Shown here: positions 10,594-21,422 of the stretch, one piece after another
How positions within the stretch are numbered: position 1 is the stretch's first letter
Layout: each line of letters starts with the position of its first letter
Origin: Malaya genurostris
Taxonomy: Eukaryota > Arthropoda > Insecta > Diptera > Culicidae
NCBI RefSeq assembly: GCF_030247185.1
Contig: NC_080571.1
Span: forward strand, 70,656,172 to 70,720,171
DNA: 64,000 nucleotides
Reading direction: 5' to 3'
Program-made: the position numbers and the translations under genes
Notes under the pieces: generated by a model
The model's input: only the letters and a program-made list of their open reading frames with translations
The model's database searches: none
Told to the model about the DNA's origin: nothing

Positions 10594-11907
10594 ATGGATG
10601 ATCTCATGGAAGATCATCCGAATCCGATTCCGGATACTAGTAAAAGTTTAAATACTCCGAGGGCTAAACATTATCCACAGGGTACCACTGGGCCATGGAT
10701 AGTCTATCTTCGAAAAAAAGAAAAGATTTTAAACTTGATGCAAATTACAAAGGATTTGACATCACATTTCTCTGAAGTTAAAGAAATCTGTAAGGTTAAT
10801 AGAGATAAAATTCGAGTTGTAGTTAACGACTTGAAACAGGCAAACGATATTGTAACCTGTAAATTATTTGCTATTGAATATCGAGTTTACATTCCATCGA
10901 AGGAGGTAGAAATTGACGGTGTTGTGACTGAAGCAAGTCTGACAGCAGATGATTTACTTAAAAATGGAGTTGGCCGTTTTAAAAACTCCATGCTTGAGGG
11001 AGTTAAGATACTCGAGTGCAAACAATTGTACTCAGCATCTATTGTCGATGGAAAAAAGTCTTATCGTCCCTCAGATTCGTTTCGCGTAACATTTGCCGGA
11101 TCTGCATTGCCTAGCCATGTCTATATCGATAAAATTCGTCTTCCTGTTCGGCTTTTCGTACCGCATGTTATGAATTGCACGAACTGTAAAAAATTCGGAC
11201 ATACAGCTACTTACTGTAGTAATAAGTCCAAATGTATCAAATGTCAAGGGCCTCATAAGGATAATCTTTGCGATAAAGATGTTGAAAAATGTGTTTATTG
11301 TGGGGAAAGCCCTCATGATGATCTTTCAGTGTGCGCTGCATTTAAGCTGCGTAAAGACAAAATGAAGCTTTCTTTAAAAGCACGGTCTAAGCGCACATAT
11401 GCAGAAATGCTCAAAACGGTCATACATGTCTCCCCTTTGGAAACCGAAAACGGTTTTTCAAATCTTGCGGAGCCAGAGGAATCTGACTCTGACGGAAATA
11501 GTGAAGATACCTCGTTTGTCACTCCTCAAGGGTCTGTTAAGAGGAGATTAACAAACCACAAAATACCAAAAAAGACACCTAAAATTATACCTTCAAAAAA
11601 AGATCCCCGTGTTAAAGCTAAAAAGCCAAATTTAAAACCAAAAACTGTGCCTCCTGGTTTGTCAAATTCACAAACCAATCCAGGAACTAGCTCAAGAAAA
11701 GACAATAATCCAGTGGGCTCCATTTCACATTCACCAACAGGATTACTGAAATTTTCGGAAATTGTAGAATGGATTTTCGCTGCATTCAATATTTCTGAAC
11801 CTCTAAAGACCATCATAACAGCATTCCTTCCAATAGCTAGAACTTTTTTGAAACAGTTATCAGCTCAATGGCCAGCTCTTACAGGTTTTGTATCATTTGA
11901 TGGATAA
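10594..11907 (+). CDS. LINE ORF1, gag-like RNA-binding protein with three zinc knuckles
   Basis: The frame is 437 codons from the ATG at 10594. The open frame extends upstream to 10288 without an ATG, so this is the first in-frame Met; a two-codon ATG-stop lies just before it at 10589. Near residues 195-208 is CTNCKKFGHTATYC (CX2CX4HX4C), near 214 CIKCQGPHKDNLC (one residue shorter), and near 233 CVYCGESPHDDLSVC. The C-terminal third is basic and rich in Ser, Pro and Lys. By family knowledge such proteins bind the element's RNA and form the ribonucleoprotein for retrotransposition. The stop codon overlaps the ORF2 start by 8 nt. No frameshift or nonsense codon is present. Confidence 0.9.
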   Translation: MDDLMEDHPNPIPDTSKSLNTPRAKHYPQGTTGPWIVYLRKKEKILNLMQITKDLTSHFSEVKEICKVNRDKIRVVVNDLKQANDIVTCKLFAIEYRVYIPSKEVEIDGVVTEASLTADDLLKNGVGRFKNSMLEGVKILECKQLYSASIVDGKKSYRPSDSFRVTFAGSALPSHVYIDKIRLPVRLFVPHVMNCTNCKKFGHTATYCSNKSKCIKCQGPHKDNLCDKDVEKCVYCGESPHDDLSVCAAFKLRKDKMKLSLKARSKRTYAEMLKTVIHVSPLETENGFSNLAEPEESDSDGNSEDTSFVTPQGSVKRRLTNHKIPKKTPKIIPSKKDPRVKAKKPNLKPKTVPPGLSNSQTNPGTSSRKDNNPVGSISHSPTGLLKFSEIVEWIFAAFNISEPLKTIITAFLPIARTFLKQLSAQWPALTGFVSFDG

Positions 11908-14900
11908 TTTATCATCCGCCGCAAATGATTCAATCACTGTCCTGCAGTGGAATTGTCGAAGCATCATGCCAAAACTTGATTCATTTAAAGTTTTGTTGCA
12001 TAGTCAAAAATGTGATGTATTTGCTTTGTGCGAAACATGGCTTACATCAAACATAGCCTTAAATTTTAATGACTTTAACATTATACGTCTCGACAGAGAC
12101 TCCCCGTATGGTGGAGTGCTTTTAGGAATTAAGAAATGTTATTCCTTTTATAGATTAAACATTCCTTCGACTTCTAGTATAGAAGTTGTTGCTTGTCAAA
12201 TAAACATTAAAGGAAAGGACATTTGCATTGCTTCGGTATATATTCCTCCAAGAGCTCAAGTTGGACAACGACAGCTTAATGAAATTGTCGAAGCCCTTCC
12301 TGCTCCACGTTTGATTTTAGGAGATTTCAATTCGCACGGAATGATGTGGGGTTCCGTTTACAATGATAGCAGATCATCTCTAATATATAATATTTGCGAC
12401 AATTTTAGCATGACGGTACTAAATATGGGTAGCATGACACGGATCCCAAGACCTCCTGCACGTCCAAGTGCATTAGATTTATCTCTTTGTTCGACTTCAA
12501 TTCGACTAGATTGCACCTGGAAAGTATTTCCTGATTTACATGGTAGCGATCATTTACCAATCATCATCTCAATTAGCAGTAACAAAGGCATTGCTAATTC
12601 AGTTAATATTCCATATGATTTGACAAAAAATATTGACTGGATTAAATACCAAAGTAATATTTCAAGTGTCTTAACTTCAATGGAAGAGCTTCCCCCACTT
12701 GAAGAATATGACTTCCTCGTTTGTTCGATTCTGGAGGCCGCAGAACAAGCCCAAACCAAACGATTTCTTGGTCCATCGTCTAACAGAAGACCTCCAAATC
12801 CTTGGTGGGACAAAGAGTGCTCAGATGCTAAACACGCGAAACAAAATGCTTTCAAGACGTTTTTAAAACGAGGAGGAGGAACTCCTCAGAATTTTGAAAA
12901 ATTCTTGGTTTTAGAAACCAAGTACAAGAACATACTTCGGGTTAAGAAATGCAGCTATTGGAGACATTTTGTGGAAGGTTTGTCAAGAGAAACCTCAATG
13001 AGCACTCTTTGGAATACGGCCAGACGAATGAGGAATCGTAACGTAGGAAATGAGAGTGAGGAGTACTCGAATCGATGGATATTTGATTTTGCGAGGAAAG
13101 TTTGTCCAGATTCCGTTCCTACGCATAGCATTGTTAGGGAGTCTTCTTCAAATGATGATTCCATTGATAGCCCCTTTTCAATGATGGAATTTTCCATAGC
13201 ACTCATGTCTTGTAACAATAACGCTCCTGGATTGGACAGAATTAAATTCAACTTGGTGAAGAATCTGCCCGACCTCGCAAAAAGACGTTTGTTGGAATTG
13301 TTCAACAAGTTTCTTGAGCAAAATATTGTTCCACCTGACTGGAGACAAGTGAAAGTTATCGCCATTCAAAAGCCGGGGAAACCAGCTTCCAATCACAACT
13401 CATATAGACCCATTGCGATGTTGTCCTGCATCAGAAAATTGTTCGAAAAAATTATTCTACGACGTCTCGACACTTGGGTCGAGACGAACGGTTTGTTGTC
13501 AGATACTCAGTTTGGCTTCCGTAGAAATAAAGGGACGAATGATTGCCTTGCATTACTTTCGTCTGACATCCAAATTGCCTTCGCTCAAAAGCAACAAATG
13601 GCATCTGTATTTTTAGACATTAAAGGAGCATTTGATTCAGTTTCCATTGATGTTCTTTCAGACAAGCTCCACCAACATGGACTCCCAGCGGTTATAAATA
13701 ATTATTTGCACAACCTTTTGTCAGAGAAACGCATGCATTTTTCACATGGCGATTTGGCAACAATCAGAATTAGCTACATGGGTCTCCCGCAAGGCTCATG
13801 CCTCAGTCCGCTCCTCTATAATTTTTACGTGAATGACATTGACAGCTGTCTAGTAACCCCATGTACACTAAGACAATTGGCAGATGATGGCGTGGTTTCA
13901 GTTACTGGATCCAAAGCTATTGATCTGCAAAAACCATTGCAAGATACCTTAGATAAATTGTCCGTTTGGGCTGTTCATCTTGGTATCGAATTCTCTGCGG
14001 AGAAAACAGAGCTGGTCGTCTTTTCAAAAAAGCATGATCCCGCGCAACTTCAGCTTCATATGATGGGAAGAATAATCGAACAGGTTTTGACTTTCAAATA
14101 CCTCGGGGTGTGGTTTGATTCCAAATGCACGTGGGGAGGACACATTAGGTATCTGATAACGAAATGCCAACAAAGAGTAAATTTTCTTCGAACAATAACA
14201 GGGTCTTGGTGGGGTGCTCATCCGCAAGATCTAATAAAATTGTATCAGACAACGATACTTTCAGTGATGGAATATGGATGCGTTTGTTTTCGTTCCGCTG
14301 CAAATTCTCATATTATCAAACTTGAGCGAATTCAGTACCGTTGTTTGCGAATTGCTTTAGGCTGCATGCATTCGACACATACAATGAGTCTTGAAGTTCT
14401 GGCGGGAGTTCTTCCATTAAAAGATCGATTTTGGGAGCTTTCATCACGCCTGCTAATAAGATGTGATGTGCTGAATCCCATGGTAATTAATAATTTCGAA
14501 CGACTAGTCGAGCTTCGATCTCAAACAAAATTCATGACAGTATATTTTAACCATATGTCACAGGAAATCAACCCTTCAAGATATATTCCTATCCGTGTCA
14601 GCCTCCTAAATGTACCTGACTCAACTTTATTTTTCGACACATCCATGCAGCGCGAAGTGCGTGGAATCCCGGACCACCTACGCTCTATGGAAATCCCAAA
14701 AATATTTTCAAGTAAGTTCAGGCATATTAACTCTGAGAAAATGTTTTACACGGACGGATCGCGAATGGAAGAAGCGACAGGGTTTGGTATGTTCAACAAT
14801 AATGTTTCGGCCTCATTCAAGCTTCAAGAACCTGCATCTGTTTATATAGCAGAGTTAGCAGCAGTTCATTATAGCTTGAATGTAATCGTCACATTATCTC

Positions 14901-15592
14901 CAAACCATTATTTCCTCTTCACAGATAGTCTGAGTGCAATTGAAGCCATTCGCTCAAACGCTGCTGGCAAAAATGAACCGTTTTTCTTGGGTAAAATAAA
15001 ACAGTGTCTGAACGACATATTGAATAATAATTATCTAATCACAATAGTTTGGGTTCCGGCTCATTGCTCCATTCCAGGCAATGAAAGAGCCGATATTTTA
15101 GCCAAACGTGGTGCTATTGAGGGTGAAATTTATGAGAGACCGATTGCTTTCAACGAATTCTATAGCGCGTCTCGCCAAAGAACACTTGCCAGCTGGCAAG
15201 CTTCTTGGGATAAAGATGATCTGGGTCGGTGGATGCACTCAATTATTCCTAAAATATCGACAAAGGCATGGTTCAGGGGACTGGATGTGAGTAGAGATTT
15301 CATTCGTGTGATGTCCAGACTCATGTCCAATCACTACACGTTAGATGCACATCTCCTTCGAATTGGACTTTCCGAGACTAATCATTGTGCTTGCGGCGAA
15401 GGTTACCGCGATATTGACCATGTTGTTTGGACATGCGTGGAGTATCGTGATGTCAGATCTCAACTAATAAATTCCTTGCGTACCCAAGGTAGACTATCCA
15501 ATGTCCCAGTTCGCGACATTCTTGCTTGTCGTGACCTTCCATACATGAAACTTCTTTATCATTTCATTAAATCCATTGGAGTTCCAATTTAA
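11900..15592 (+). CDS. LINE ORF2, endonuclease / reverse transcriptase / RNase H polyprotein
   Basis: The frame is 1230 codons from ATG 11900, which overlaps the ORF1 stop within ATGGATAA. An apurinic-type endonuclease covers about residues 10-230 (WNCRSI, CETWL, LGDFNSHG, GSDHLPI). The RT is at about 430-720, with NSYRPIAML, GFRRNKGTNDC, FLDIKGAFDSV, GLPQGSCLSPLLYNFYVNDI and the active-site box LADD at 660-663 in place of YADD; the truncated copy has MADD. RNase H lies at about 945-1070 (YTDGS, IAELAAVHY, FTDSLSAIEAI, WVPAHCSIPGNERAD), so the acidic residues and the His are present. A CACGEGYRDIDHVVWTC zinc-like motif sits near 1163-1180. The protein would nick target DNA, prime on it and copy the element RNA. 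It appears uninterrupted and plausibly active. Confidence 0.93.
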   Translation: MDNLSSAANDSITVLQWNCRSIMPKLDSFKVLLHSQKCDVFALCETWLTSNIALNFNDFNIIRLDRDSPYGGVLLGIKKCYSFYRLNIPSTSSIEVVACQINIKGKDICIASVYIPPRAQVGQRQLNEIVEALPAPRLILGDFNSHGMMWGSVYNDSRSSLIYNICDNFSMTVLNMGSMTRIPRPPARPSALDLSLCSTSIRLDCTWKVFPDLHGSDHLPIIISISSNKGIANSVNIPYDLTKNIDWIKYQSNISSVLTSMEELPPLEEYDFLVCSILEAAEQAQTKRFLGPSSNRRPPNPWWDKECSDAKHAKQNAFKTFLKRGGGTPQNFEKFLVLETKYKNILRVKKCSYWRHFVEGLSRETSMSTLWNTARRMRNRNVGNESEEYSNRWIFDFARKVCPDSVPTHSIVRESSSNDDSIDSPFSMMEFSIALMSCNNNAPGLDRIKFNLVKNLPDLAKRRLLELFNKFLEQNIVPPDWRQVKVIAIQKPGKPASNHNSYRPIAMLSCIRKLFEKIILRRLDTWVETNGLLSDTQFGFRRNKGTNDCLALLSSDIQIAFAQKQQMASVFLDIKGAFDSVSIDVLSDKLHQHGLPAVINNYLHNLLSEKRMHFSHGDLATIRISYMGLPQGSCLSPLLYNFYVNDIDSCLVTPCTLRQLADDGVVSVTGSKAIDLQKPLQDTLDKLSVWAVHLGIEFSAEKTELVVFSKKHDPAQLQLHMMGRIIEQVLTFKYLGVWFDSKCTWGGHIRYLITKCQQRVNFLRTITGSWWGAHPQDLIKLYQTTILSVMEYGCVCFRSAANSHIIKLERIQYRCLRIALGCMHSTHTMSLEVLAGVLPLKDRFWELSSRLLIRCDVLNPMVINNFERLVELRSQTKFMTVYFNHMSQEINPSRYIPIRVSLLNVPDSTLFFDTSMQREVRGIPDHLRSMEIPKIFSSKFRHINSEKMFYTDGSRMEEATGFGMFNNNVSASFKLQEPASVYIAELAAVHYSLNVIVTLSPNHYFLFTDSLSAIEAIRSNAAGKNEPFFLGKIKQCLNDILNNNYLITIVWVPAHCSIPGNERADILAKRGAIEGEIYERPIAFNEFYSASRQRTLASWQASWDKDDLGRWMHSIIPKISTKAWFRGLDVSRDFIRVMSRLMSNHYTLDAHLLRIGLSETNHCACGEGYRDIDHVVWTCVEYRDVRSQLINSLRTQGRLSNVPVRDILACRDLPYMKLLYHFIKSIGVPI

Positions 15593-15920
15593 ATTTTATT
15601 TTATGTTAAACTGTTTTCTCTTCCATGAGTTCAACCAATAGCCAACTATAGGATATTGAATATAAGTGGTGAACTGATACAAACAATCCTGAAATAGTTA
15701 TAAGATCATGTACAAAATAAATGTATTTTATTTAATGTAATTTAAAATAGCAACTCGCTTGATAAAAACAGTGTTTAGATTAACTAATGAGTACCAACAT
15801 ACTAATATGATATTCGAAATGTATTAGGTTTAAACTACTATGTATTGTGGATGCCACGGCGAAGAAAAACTTATGTATATTGCCTATGAAATAAACGTAT
15901 TTATGAAAAAAAAAAAAAAA

Positions 15921-15934
15921 ATCATTGTACTCAT
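15921..15934. repeat. Right target-site duplication of the LINE
   Basis: ATCATTGTACTCAT, identical to 9883-9896, directly after the A-tail. Confidence 0.95.
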
Positions 15935-16189
15935 AAACAAAGTGAGTTTCTCACATTCTGTAAAGACCTTTTGGGGGAAAAAAACTCGTATCGAACGAAA
16001 CTAAATAAAAACAAATGAAATACCAAATATCAGATAATCTATGGCAACTTTTCATTATACTAAAAACAAAAACAGAATTTCATGATTAAGATACTTGCAT
16101 TGCTCTACATTTGATCTAGATGACTAGCCAGTCTATTTTTACTATGGAACAAAATTAAACGAGTTTGCTTGAAATTTTGTGCTTCAAAT
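15935..16189. other. Non-coding, nothing recognised
   Basis: Short AT-rich spacer between the LINE and a mariner relic. Confidence 0.35.
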
Positions 16190-16740
16190 GGCTACGGAAT
16201 CTTTAAAAATGTTGCAGAAGTGTTTTGAGGAGTCTACTCATTCAAAGAGGGTCGTGAGATCGTAGAAAATTTGCCTCATGCTCATGCTCGCCAATCCATC
16301 TCTATTAACTACAATAACATAAAAAAGTGAAGGAAATTGTACTTGAAAATCGTCGTGTTAGAATTAAAGAGATAGCAGAGGATCTTGGTATCTCTCATGG
16401 ATCGACTAAGCACATTTTGATAAATGTTTTGGGAATGAAACGCATCGATGCCAAGCTCGTACCGAAAGAATTGAACGCGCCGTCGCATTTCAGTATGATT
16501 GTGACTGAATTTTTAGCTAAACACGAAACGAAAGTCATCGCGCTCAATCATCGTATTCGCCAGATTTGCCCCCCCTGTGACTTTTTCCTATTTCCAAAAC
16601 TAAAATATCCACTCCGGGGAACGACTCCATCGAGGACATAAAAAGTAAATCTTAGAAAAAACTGCAGGGATCAGCCCAATGGGGTGGTTGTTCGAGCTAT
16701 CGATGTGGAACAAGGCAAAAGAATTTCTAATGATTGATAT
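16190..16740 (+). pseudogene. Mariner transposase relic with the catalytic core deleted
   Basis: The N-terminal part is readable: LKMLQKCFEEST, then a helix-turn-helix in the frame at 16327 (RRVRIKEIAEDLGISHGSTKHILINVLGMKR). It jumps directly to the C-terminal part (TEFLAKHETKVIALNHR and CDFFLFPKLKYPLRG). The middle of the DD34D core is missing, and the Asp of the usual SPDLAP motif is degraded. The frame ends at 16641. TIRs were not identified. It is dead. Confidence 0.75.
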
Positions 16741-16979
16741 TTTCAATCAAACAGTTCAATCGATCGTCATACTTTTGAGTGCGCAATCGCACGAGAGTTT
16801 CCTTTCCTTAGATTGACACATATTAGGAACCAACATCGAACACGCAAACCCAGAACATAGACTCTGTTTGCCTTGATTTGCATTTGTCTTGTATCCGACG
16901 AAATTATATCAATTATATCATGATTTTCATTGCCTATCTTGTATTCAATATTGCATGCATGCAGTTAGTTTTATAGCAT

Positions 16980-17272
16980 TAAGTTTTCAAATGTTCGGTA
17001 TGAGCGAACATTAAGGTGAAATTCAGTGCCAAAATAAGGTGCGCAAAATTCCAAACACATGATTTGAACGAATCATCGCATAGAGAGTAGCGTGCAAAAC
17101 CAACACATAGAAATATGAAATATTTCCAATGTTTGAGTGCAGTGGGCTTACGACCTGTTTTGTTTGCTAGTAAAACAGACACGTGAGTATTTTTAATTGA
17201 CTGATTGATGAGGAAGACATATTTTTGCATGTTGTTTAACACGGTCAATTTAGTGCTTCAATTTATAACCAA
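16980..17272. repeat. Dispersed repeat B, copy 1
   Basis: Colinear with 35035-35342 at perhaps three-quarters identity; shared landmarks include AGTGGGCTTACGAC and GCATGTTGT followed by ACGGTCAATTTAGT. It is non-coding and the type is unknown. Confidence 0.65.
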
Positions 17273-17708
17273 AAATTATATAGTTGATTTCTTCACCTTT
17301 TGCCAAATTGTTCATTTTTGTCATAGATCGAAACCTTTGGCATGATACAGAATACTGCACCTAACTGATTTCAATCATGCATCATTTTACAAAAGAACTT
17401 AATAATATTCAAACAAGAATTTTTATAAATGGAATTTCAACTGGCTTGTAAAATGTTCATTAAAATATCTAGTTTGTGAAGTGCATATTATATCAATATA
17501 TAAATGAATAATATTTTCTCATTTCTCATGACTTTTTGAAGGAATTATAAGAATCATAATTTTTGTCCACGCTTATTGAGTGTATATTAATAATTTGTAG
17601 TTTAGAATTCATAAAACCGAAGACGACGGTTTTCGGTTTGTGGATATCAAGTCGCCTAAAAATTTGTATATTCAAGACGGTTTTAATAGAAATTAATGTT
17701 ATATTAGT

Positions 17709-18423
17709 CAGTGGCGTCTCGTGACAAAATTTACGGATTGTGCACGGCTTATGTGGTATGAAATCAGTTGTAACAGTTCGCTGTAAGTGAAAACTAAAAA
17801 TTGAAGAATGGATATTCGCTTGTGTTTTTAATTACAATAAAATAATATACTTTCGAACGGGAATTTTCTATTAAACTTATTTTGTATCATCAATGCAATA
17901 GATAATTCAGCTCTGTGCATGTCGAGCAAATCTGGCAATAACTTCATCAATAAAACCGCTTCGATGTCGAAACTGAGACAGCAATTTGTTTTCAACTGCC
18001 ATAAGCATAAGCCAGTGATTCCTCTCCTGAAGGTGTGCATACAAGTTACTCGCGCTCAGCTTGAGTAATTTCTTCTTTTCTTGAATCTGTGCAGTAACTC
18101 ATGTGCATGGAAAGTACACTAACACAGTGACAAGAGGTACTTGAAATTTTAAGTTGGATGAGATGAGTGTAAATATAAATTTAAGTGCACAAGACGAAGT
18201 GCTGCGATATGAATAGATCGTTTGGCAGTCATTGACCAGCAAATACGAGTTGCTTAATGTGAATTTGTGCATATTATACTGTGGAATCGCTCATTATTTT
18301 ATATTCGGTACCTAAAATCTGAAAATCAACAAAATTATTGAATGCGGATATGGGTGCAGTTAATTCCTTTGATTTGGCCGATTGTGCAGTGCACGAGGTA
18401 CACATGAGGACGAGACGCCTCTG
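17709..18423. mobile_element. hAT-type MITE M2, unit 1 (715 bp)
   Basis: The ends are CAGTGGCGTCTCGT and, inverted at the right, CAGAGGCGTCTCGT. The flanks ATATTAGT (17701-17708) and ATATTAAT (18424-18431) match at 7 of 8 bases, as expected of an old 8-bp duplication. There is no transposase. The second unit carries the same element at 21423-22137, and an interrupted copy in the opposite orientation is at 61778-63620. Confidence 0.8.
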
Positions 18424-18634
18424 ATATTAATTCTTAACTTACATTTTGAAATCTTAGATGGCTAAAAAAATTTGTGTGGGATTTTTCAATTTATGAAGAA
18501 ATTTGAACATGTTTCGTAAATGGGGGGGACAACCCTACACAACACCGTAATTTTTTGCATTCGTGTGCTCCGCCTTATAATTGTACCGTTATAATTAAGC
18601 AAGTGACGCATTGAAAGCTTGCAAAATTCACACA

Positions 18635-19740
18635 ACCAATCAACTAGTACAGGCGATTATCATTATTCGGATGTGTGGAAAAAGCATGTCACTTTTATTC
18701 GTAATCACATGATCCAGAGATGTCTCTGACATTACCCACCAACTTTTTCTGCCTAAGAATCTATTTAATTCATCGATGTAATTCTTCAAGAGTACTACAA
18801 TCATTACCACGCTTCTCGACGTCGTACTTGTAGAAGAATTGATCCTGTGCCTCAAATTTGATTTCACATTCAGCAATTGCTTCTTCATTTGAGTTGAATT
18901 TCTTACCGGCTAGCGTTTTTTTTAGTTCAGCCGATAGCTAGTAGTAACTGGGAGCCAGATCTGGGATGTATGGTGGATGAAGAAGCAATTCGAAGTGTAA
19001 AATTCGTTCAATTCAACCATCGATGCAGTCGATTTGTGAATCGGTGCTTTGTCTTGTTTAAAAAGTGTTTTTTTATTCGACATGTGAGGTCATTTTTCCT
19101 TAATTTTTACATTCAAACGATTTAGCAACGTTATGTAGTATTCGCTATAGTTTGGTTTTCCTATCTCAAGATAGTCTATAAAGATTATACCACGTACATC
19201 CCAAAATATTGAAACCATAACCTTCCCAGCTGACTGTGGTGCCTTTAGACTCAGACTTCGAATGTAGTTCGCTGATTAGTGTCCATTCAGATGATGATCG
19301 TTTTGATTCCGGAGTGAACTGATCGATCCATGTTTCATCCATTGTCACATATCTTCGCAAAAAATCTGATTCATTACTTGTAAACATGTCTAAATACTAC
19401 TCTGAATCATCAACACGTTGTTGTTTTTGATCGACTGTGAGTAAACACGGATTCACTTTGAAAAACGCTTTCTCATGGTCAAATGTTCATGCATAACACA
19501 CTGCACTCTGATATCACTACGGCCTCACGCAATTTCAATTTATGATTAGATATAACCAATTTGTGGACTCTTTTTAGGTTTTCTAGAGTAATAACCTTAT
19601 CAATTGGATTATCGGTGTCTGTACGACCACGTTTATGGTTTTTTTCAATGTTGCAAATATTCTTCGTGTAACTAATTCATTCACGCATCCTTGCTGTGAT
19701 TATACTGCCTTCGAATATGCCAGTCTCGAACAACGATGAA
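18635..19740 (-). pseudogene. Mariner transposase relic, unit 1
   Basis: On the minus strand, LRRYVTMDETWIDQFTPESK (around 19330) contains the first catalytic Asp block of mariner transposases. Further on, near 18985-18945, a degenerate LLLHPPYIPDLAPS block gives the second and third Asp region. Stops and frameshifts separate the pieces, so no protein could be made. The N-terminal HTH was not identified with confidence. Confidence 0.75.
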
Positions 19741-19781
19741 CTATTCACTGCTCGAAAGAGAGAAGGGTGCAAAAGGAATTA

Positions 19782-20115
19782 GGTTTTTTATCGTGACGAC
19801 ACAAATGAACAAGTATTCATCCTTGACAGTTCAGCGGTACTGTTTACAAACAAACTTAAACAAAAATCGAAGAGCACATCTAAAACAATCATCTTTACAC
19901 TTTGCAACTAGTCACTTTTATTTAATAAATATTAAAAACGAACCGTATTCAATCGTGAACAAATGTTTTAAAACTTTATTTAGGCGATACGGACCGTAAA
20001 TGGTCTGATCCAATTTGTCAATAAACAAACAAAAGAAATTTCTGTTTACAAACAGTACTGCTGAACTGTCAAAATGTGTTCATCCGATTGAGGTTAGCAG
20101 TGACGGTAAAAAACC
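19782..20115. mobile_element. MITE M3a, unit 1 (334 bp)
   Basis: The element begins GGTTTTTTATCGTGACGA and ends with a related inverted sequence (GGTTTTTTACCGTCACTG on the minus strand). TA flanks both ends. The inverted similarity reaches about 75 bp inward, including TTGACAGTTCAGC and GTACTGTTT. No coding capacity. Confidence 0.7.
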
Positions 20116-20610
20116 TAATAAGCAATAATCGTAGAGAACCCGAATATACTAATCCATTCTTCGCTGCTGGTATACATCGTGCATGTTCGTTTTATACATT
20201 CGTTTGTCATTCGTTCATTTATTTTATTCTTCGAATTGGTTCGAATAGCGTCACGGCGAAGATCGTTGGTTTCCATTCTTCGCGAAGCATTTTTCATCTA
20301 ATAAATTCATCATATCTCGTTCGATAGCAGTAATGGGAGAATGCTGGAATATGGTTCATCACATACACATAAGACTATGGTAATAGTGCGGGGGGAAACA
20401 TCTTAATTTGCATGTTTCAAAGACAGCACGAACGATCATCGCGATTTAGGTTTGGCGATGATCGCTGTATGAATATTCATTCGATATTCGCGTTGAGTCA
20501 TTCGGGGGTATGTCCAATGCGAATAACAACTGCAAGGAATAGATATTCGTGCAAGTAACGAAGCAGCGTCGGCTTCGTTCGCGCCCGAATATACGGACAA
20601 GTCCGAATTA
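20116..20610. other. Spacer between two MITEs, unit 1
   Basis: The sequence is not repeated elsewhere in the window except in unit 2. Short inverted words such as GATCATCGCG and GCGATGATCG (about 20434-20466) could form a hairpin. No gene recognised. Confidence 0.4.
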
Positions 20611-20965
20611 GGTTTTGCACGATGACGACACAAATGAACTGCCGATGAATCAAGTTCATCTTTGACAGTTGCCGTGTACTTGTTTTGTTTTGCGACTGCA
20701 AGTTAAAAATTGAAAAAATGACGAAAAAGTGCCTGTTAAAAACGTATTCCACAGTGAAAATAACTAAAAAGATTGCCCTGTGTGTGTTTCCAGCATCAAG
20801 GAGCGATAAATGTATGAATCTGTTGAGTGTGAGGCGACTTGCAATTTTTACATTCGAACGATGAAGTTCTGATGAAATTTTAAACTGTAAACAAGTACAC
20901 GTCGACTGTCAAAAAAAGTTCATTCTGTTCATTTTTGTGAGGTTATGTCATGTTCGTGCAACACC
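20611..20965. mobile_element. MITE M3b, unit 1 (355 bp)
   Basis: The ends GGTTTTGCACGATGACGA and, inverted, GGTGTTGCACGAACATGA belong to the same terminal family as 19782-20115. TA flanks both sides (20609-20610, 20966-20967). The inverted similarity covers about 100 bp, with TGACAGT and GTGTACTTGTTT on both arms. Non-coding. Confidence 0.7.
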
Positions 20966-21422
20966 TAATACCAGAACGATTATCGAACAAAGGCGAAGGA
21001 AAGCGAGCGATGATTATTGAACAATCCAATCAGCGTGGTCACCACGAGATAGCGTTATGGTGATTGTTTTGACATATCCCATGTATTTAGAAAAATTTTT
21101 GACGAATTTTTCAATTTACTTGAGTTTACAAGAATGCAGATGGCAAAACCTTACAAATATGGTAAAATGTTCATTAAAATATCTAGTTTGTGAAGTGCAT
21201 ATTATATCAATATATAAATGAATAATATTTTCTCATTTCTCATGACTTTTTGAAGGAATTATAAGAATCATAATTTTTGTCCACGCTTATTGAGTGTATA
21301 TTAATAATTTGTAGTTTAGAATTCATAAAACCGAAGACGACGGTTTTCGGTTTGTGGATATCAAGTCGCCTAAAAATTTGTATATTCAAGACGGTTTTAA
21401 TAGAAATTAATGTTATATTAGT

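Larger units (their letters stand above)
9897..15920 (+). mobile_element. Full-length non-LTR retrotransposon (I/LOA-like group), apparently intact
   Basis: The element is 6024 bp and starts CATTCAGTCAGT, a common type of non-LTR start. It has a ~700-bp 5' leader, ORF1 with three zinc knuckles, ORF2 with endonuclease, reverse transcriptase and RNase H, a ~310-bp 3' UTR and an A-tail at 15906-15920. Perfect 14-bp duplications flank it. EN plus RNase H in ORF2 places it in the I/LOA-type clades; the exact clade needs a tree. Both ORFs are open and all expected catalytic motifs are present. A truncated inverted copy lies at 48830-51635. Confidence 0.95.
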
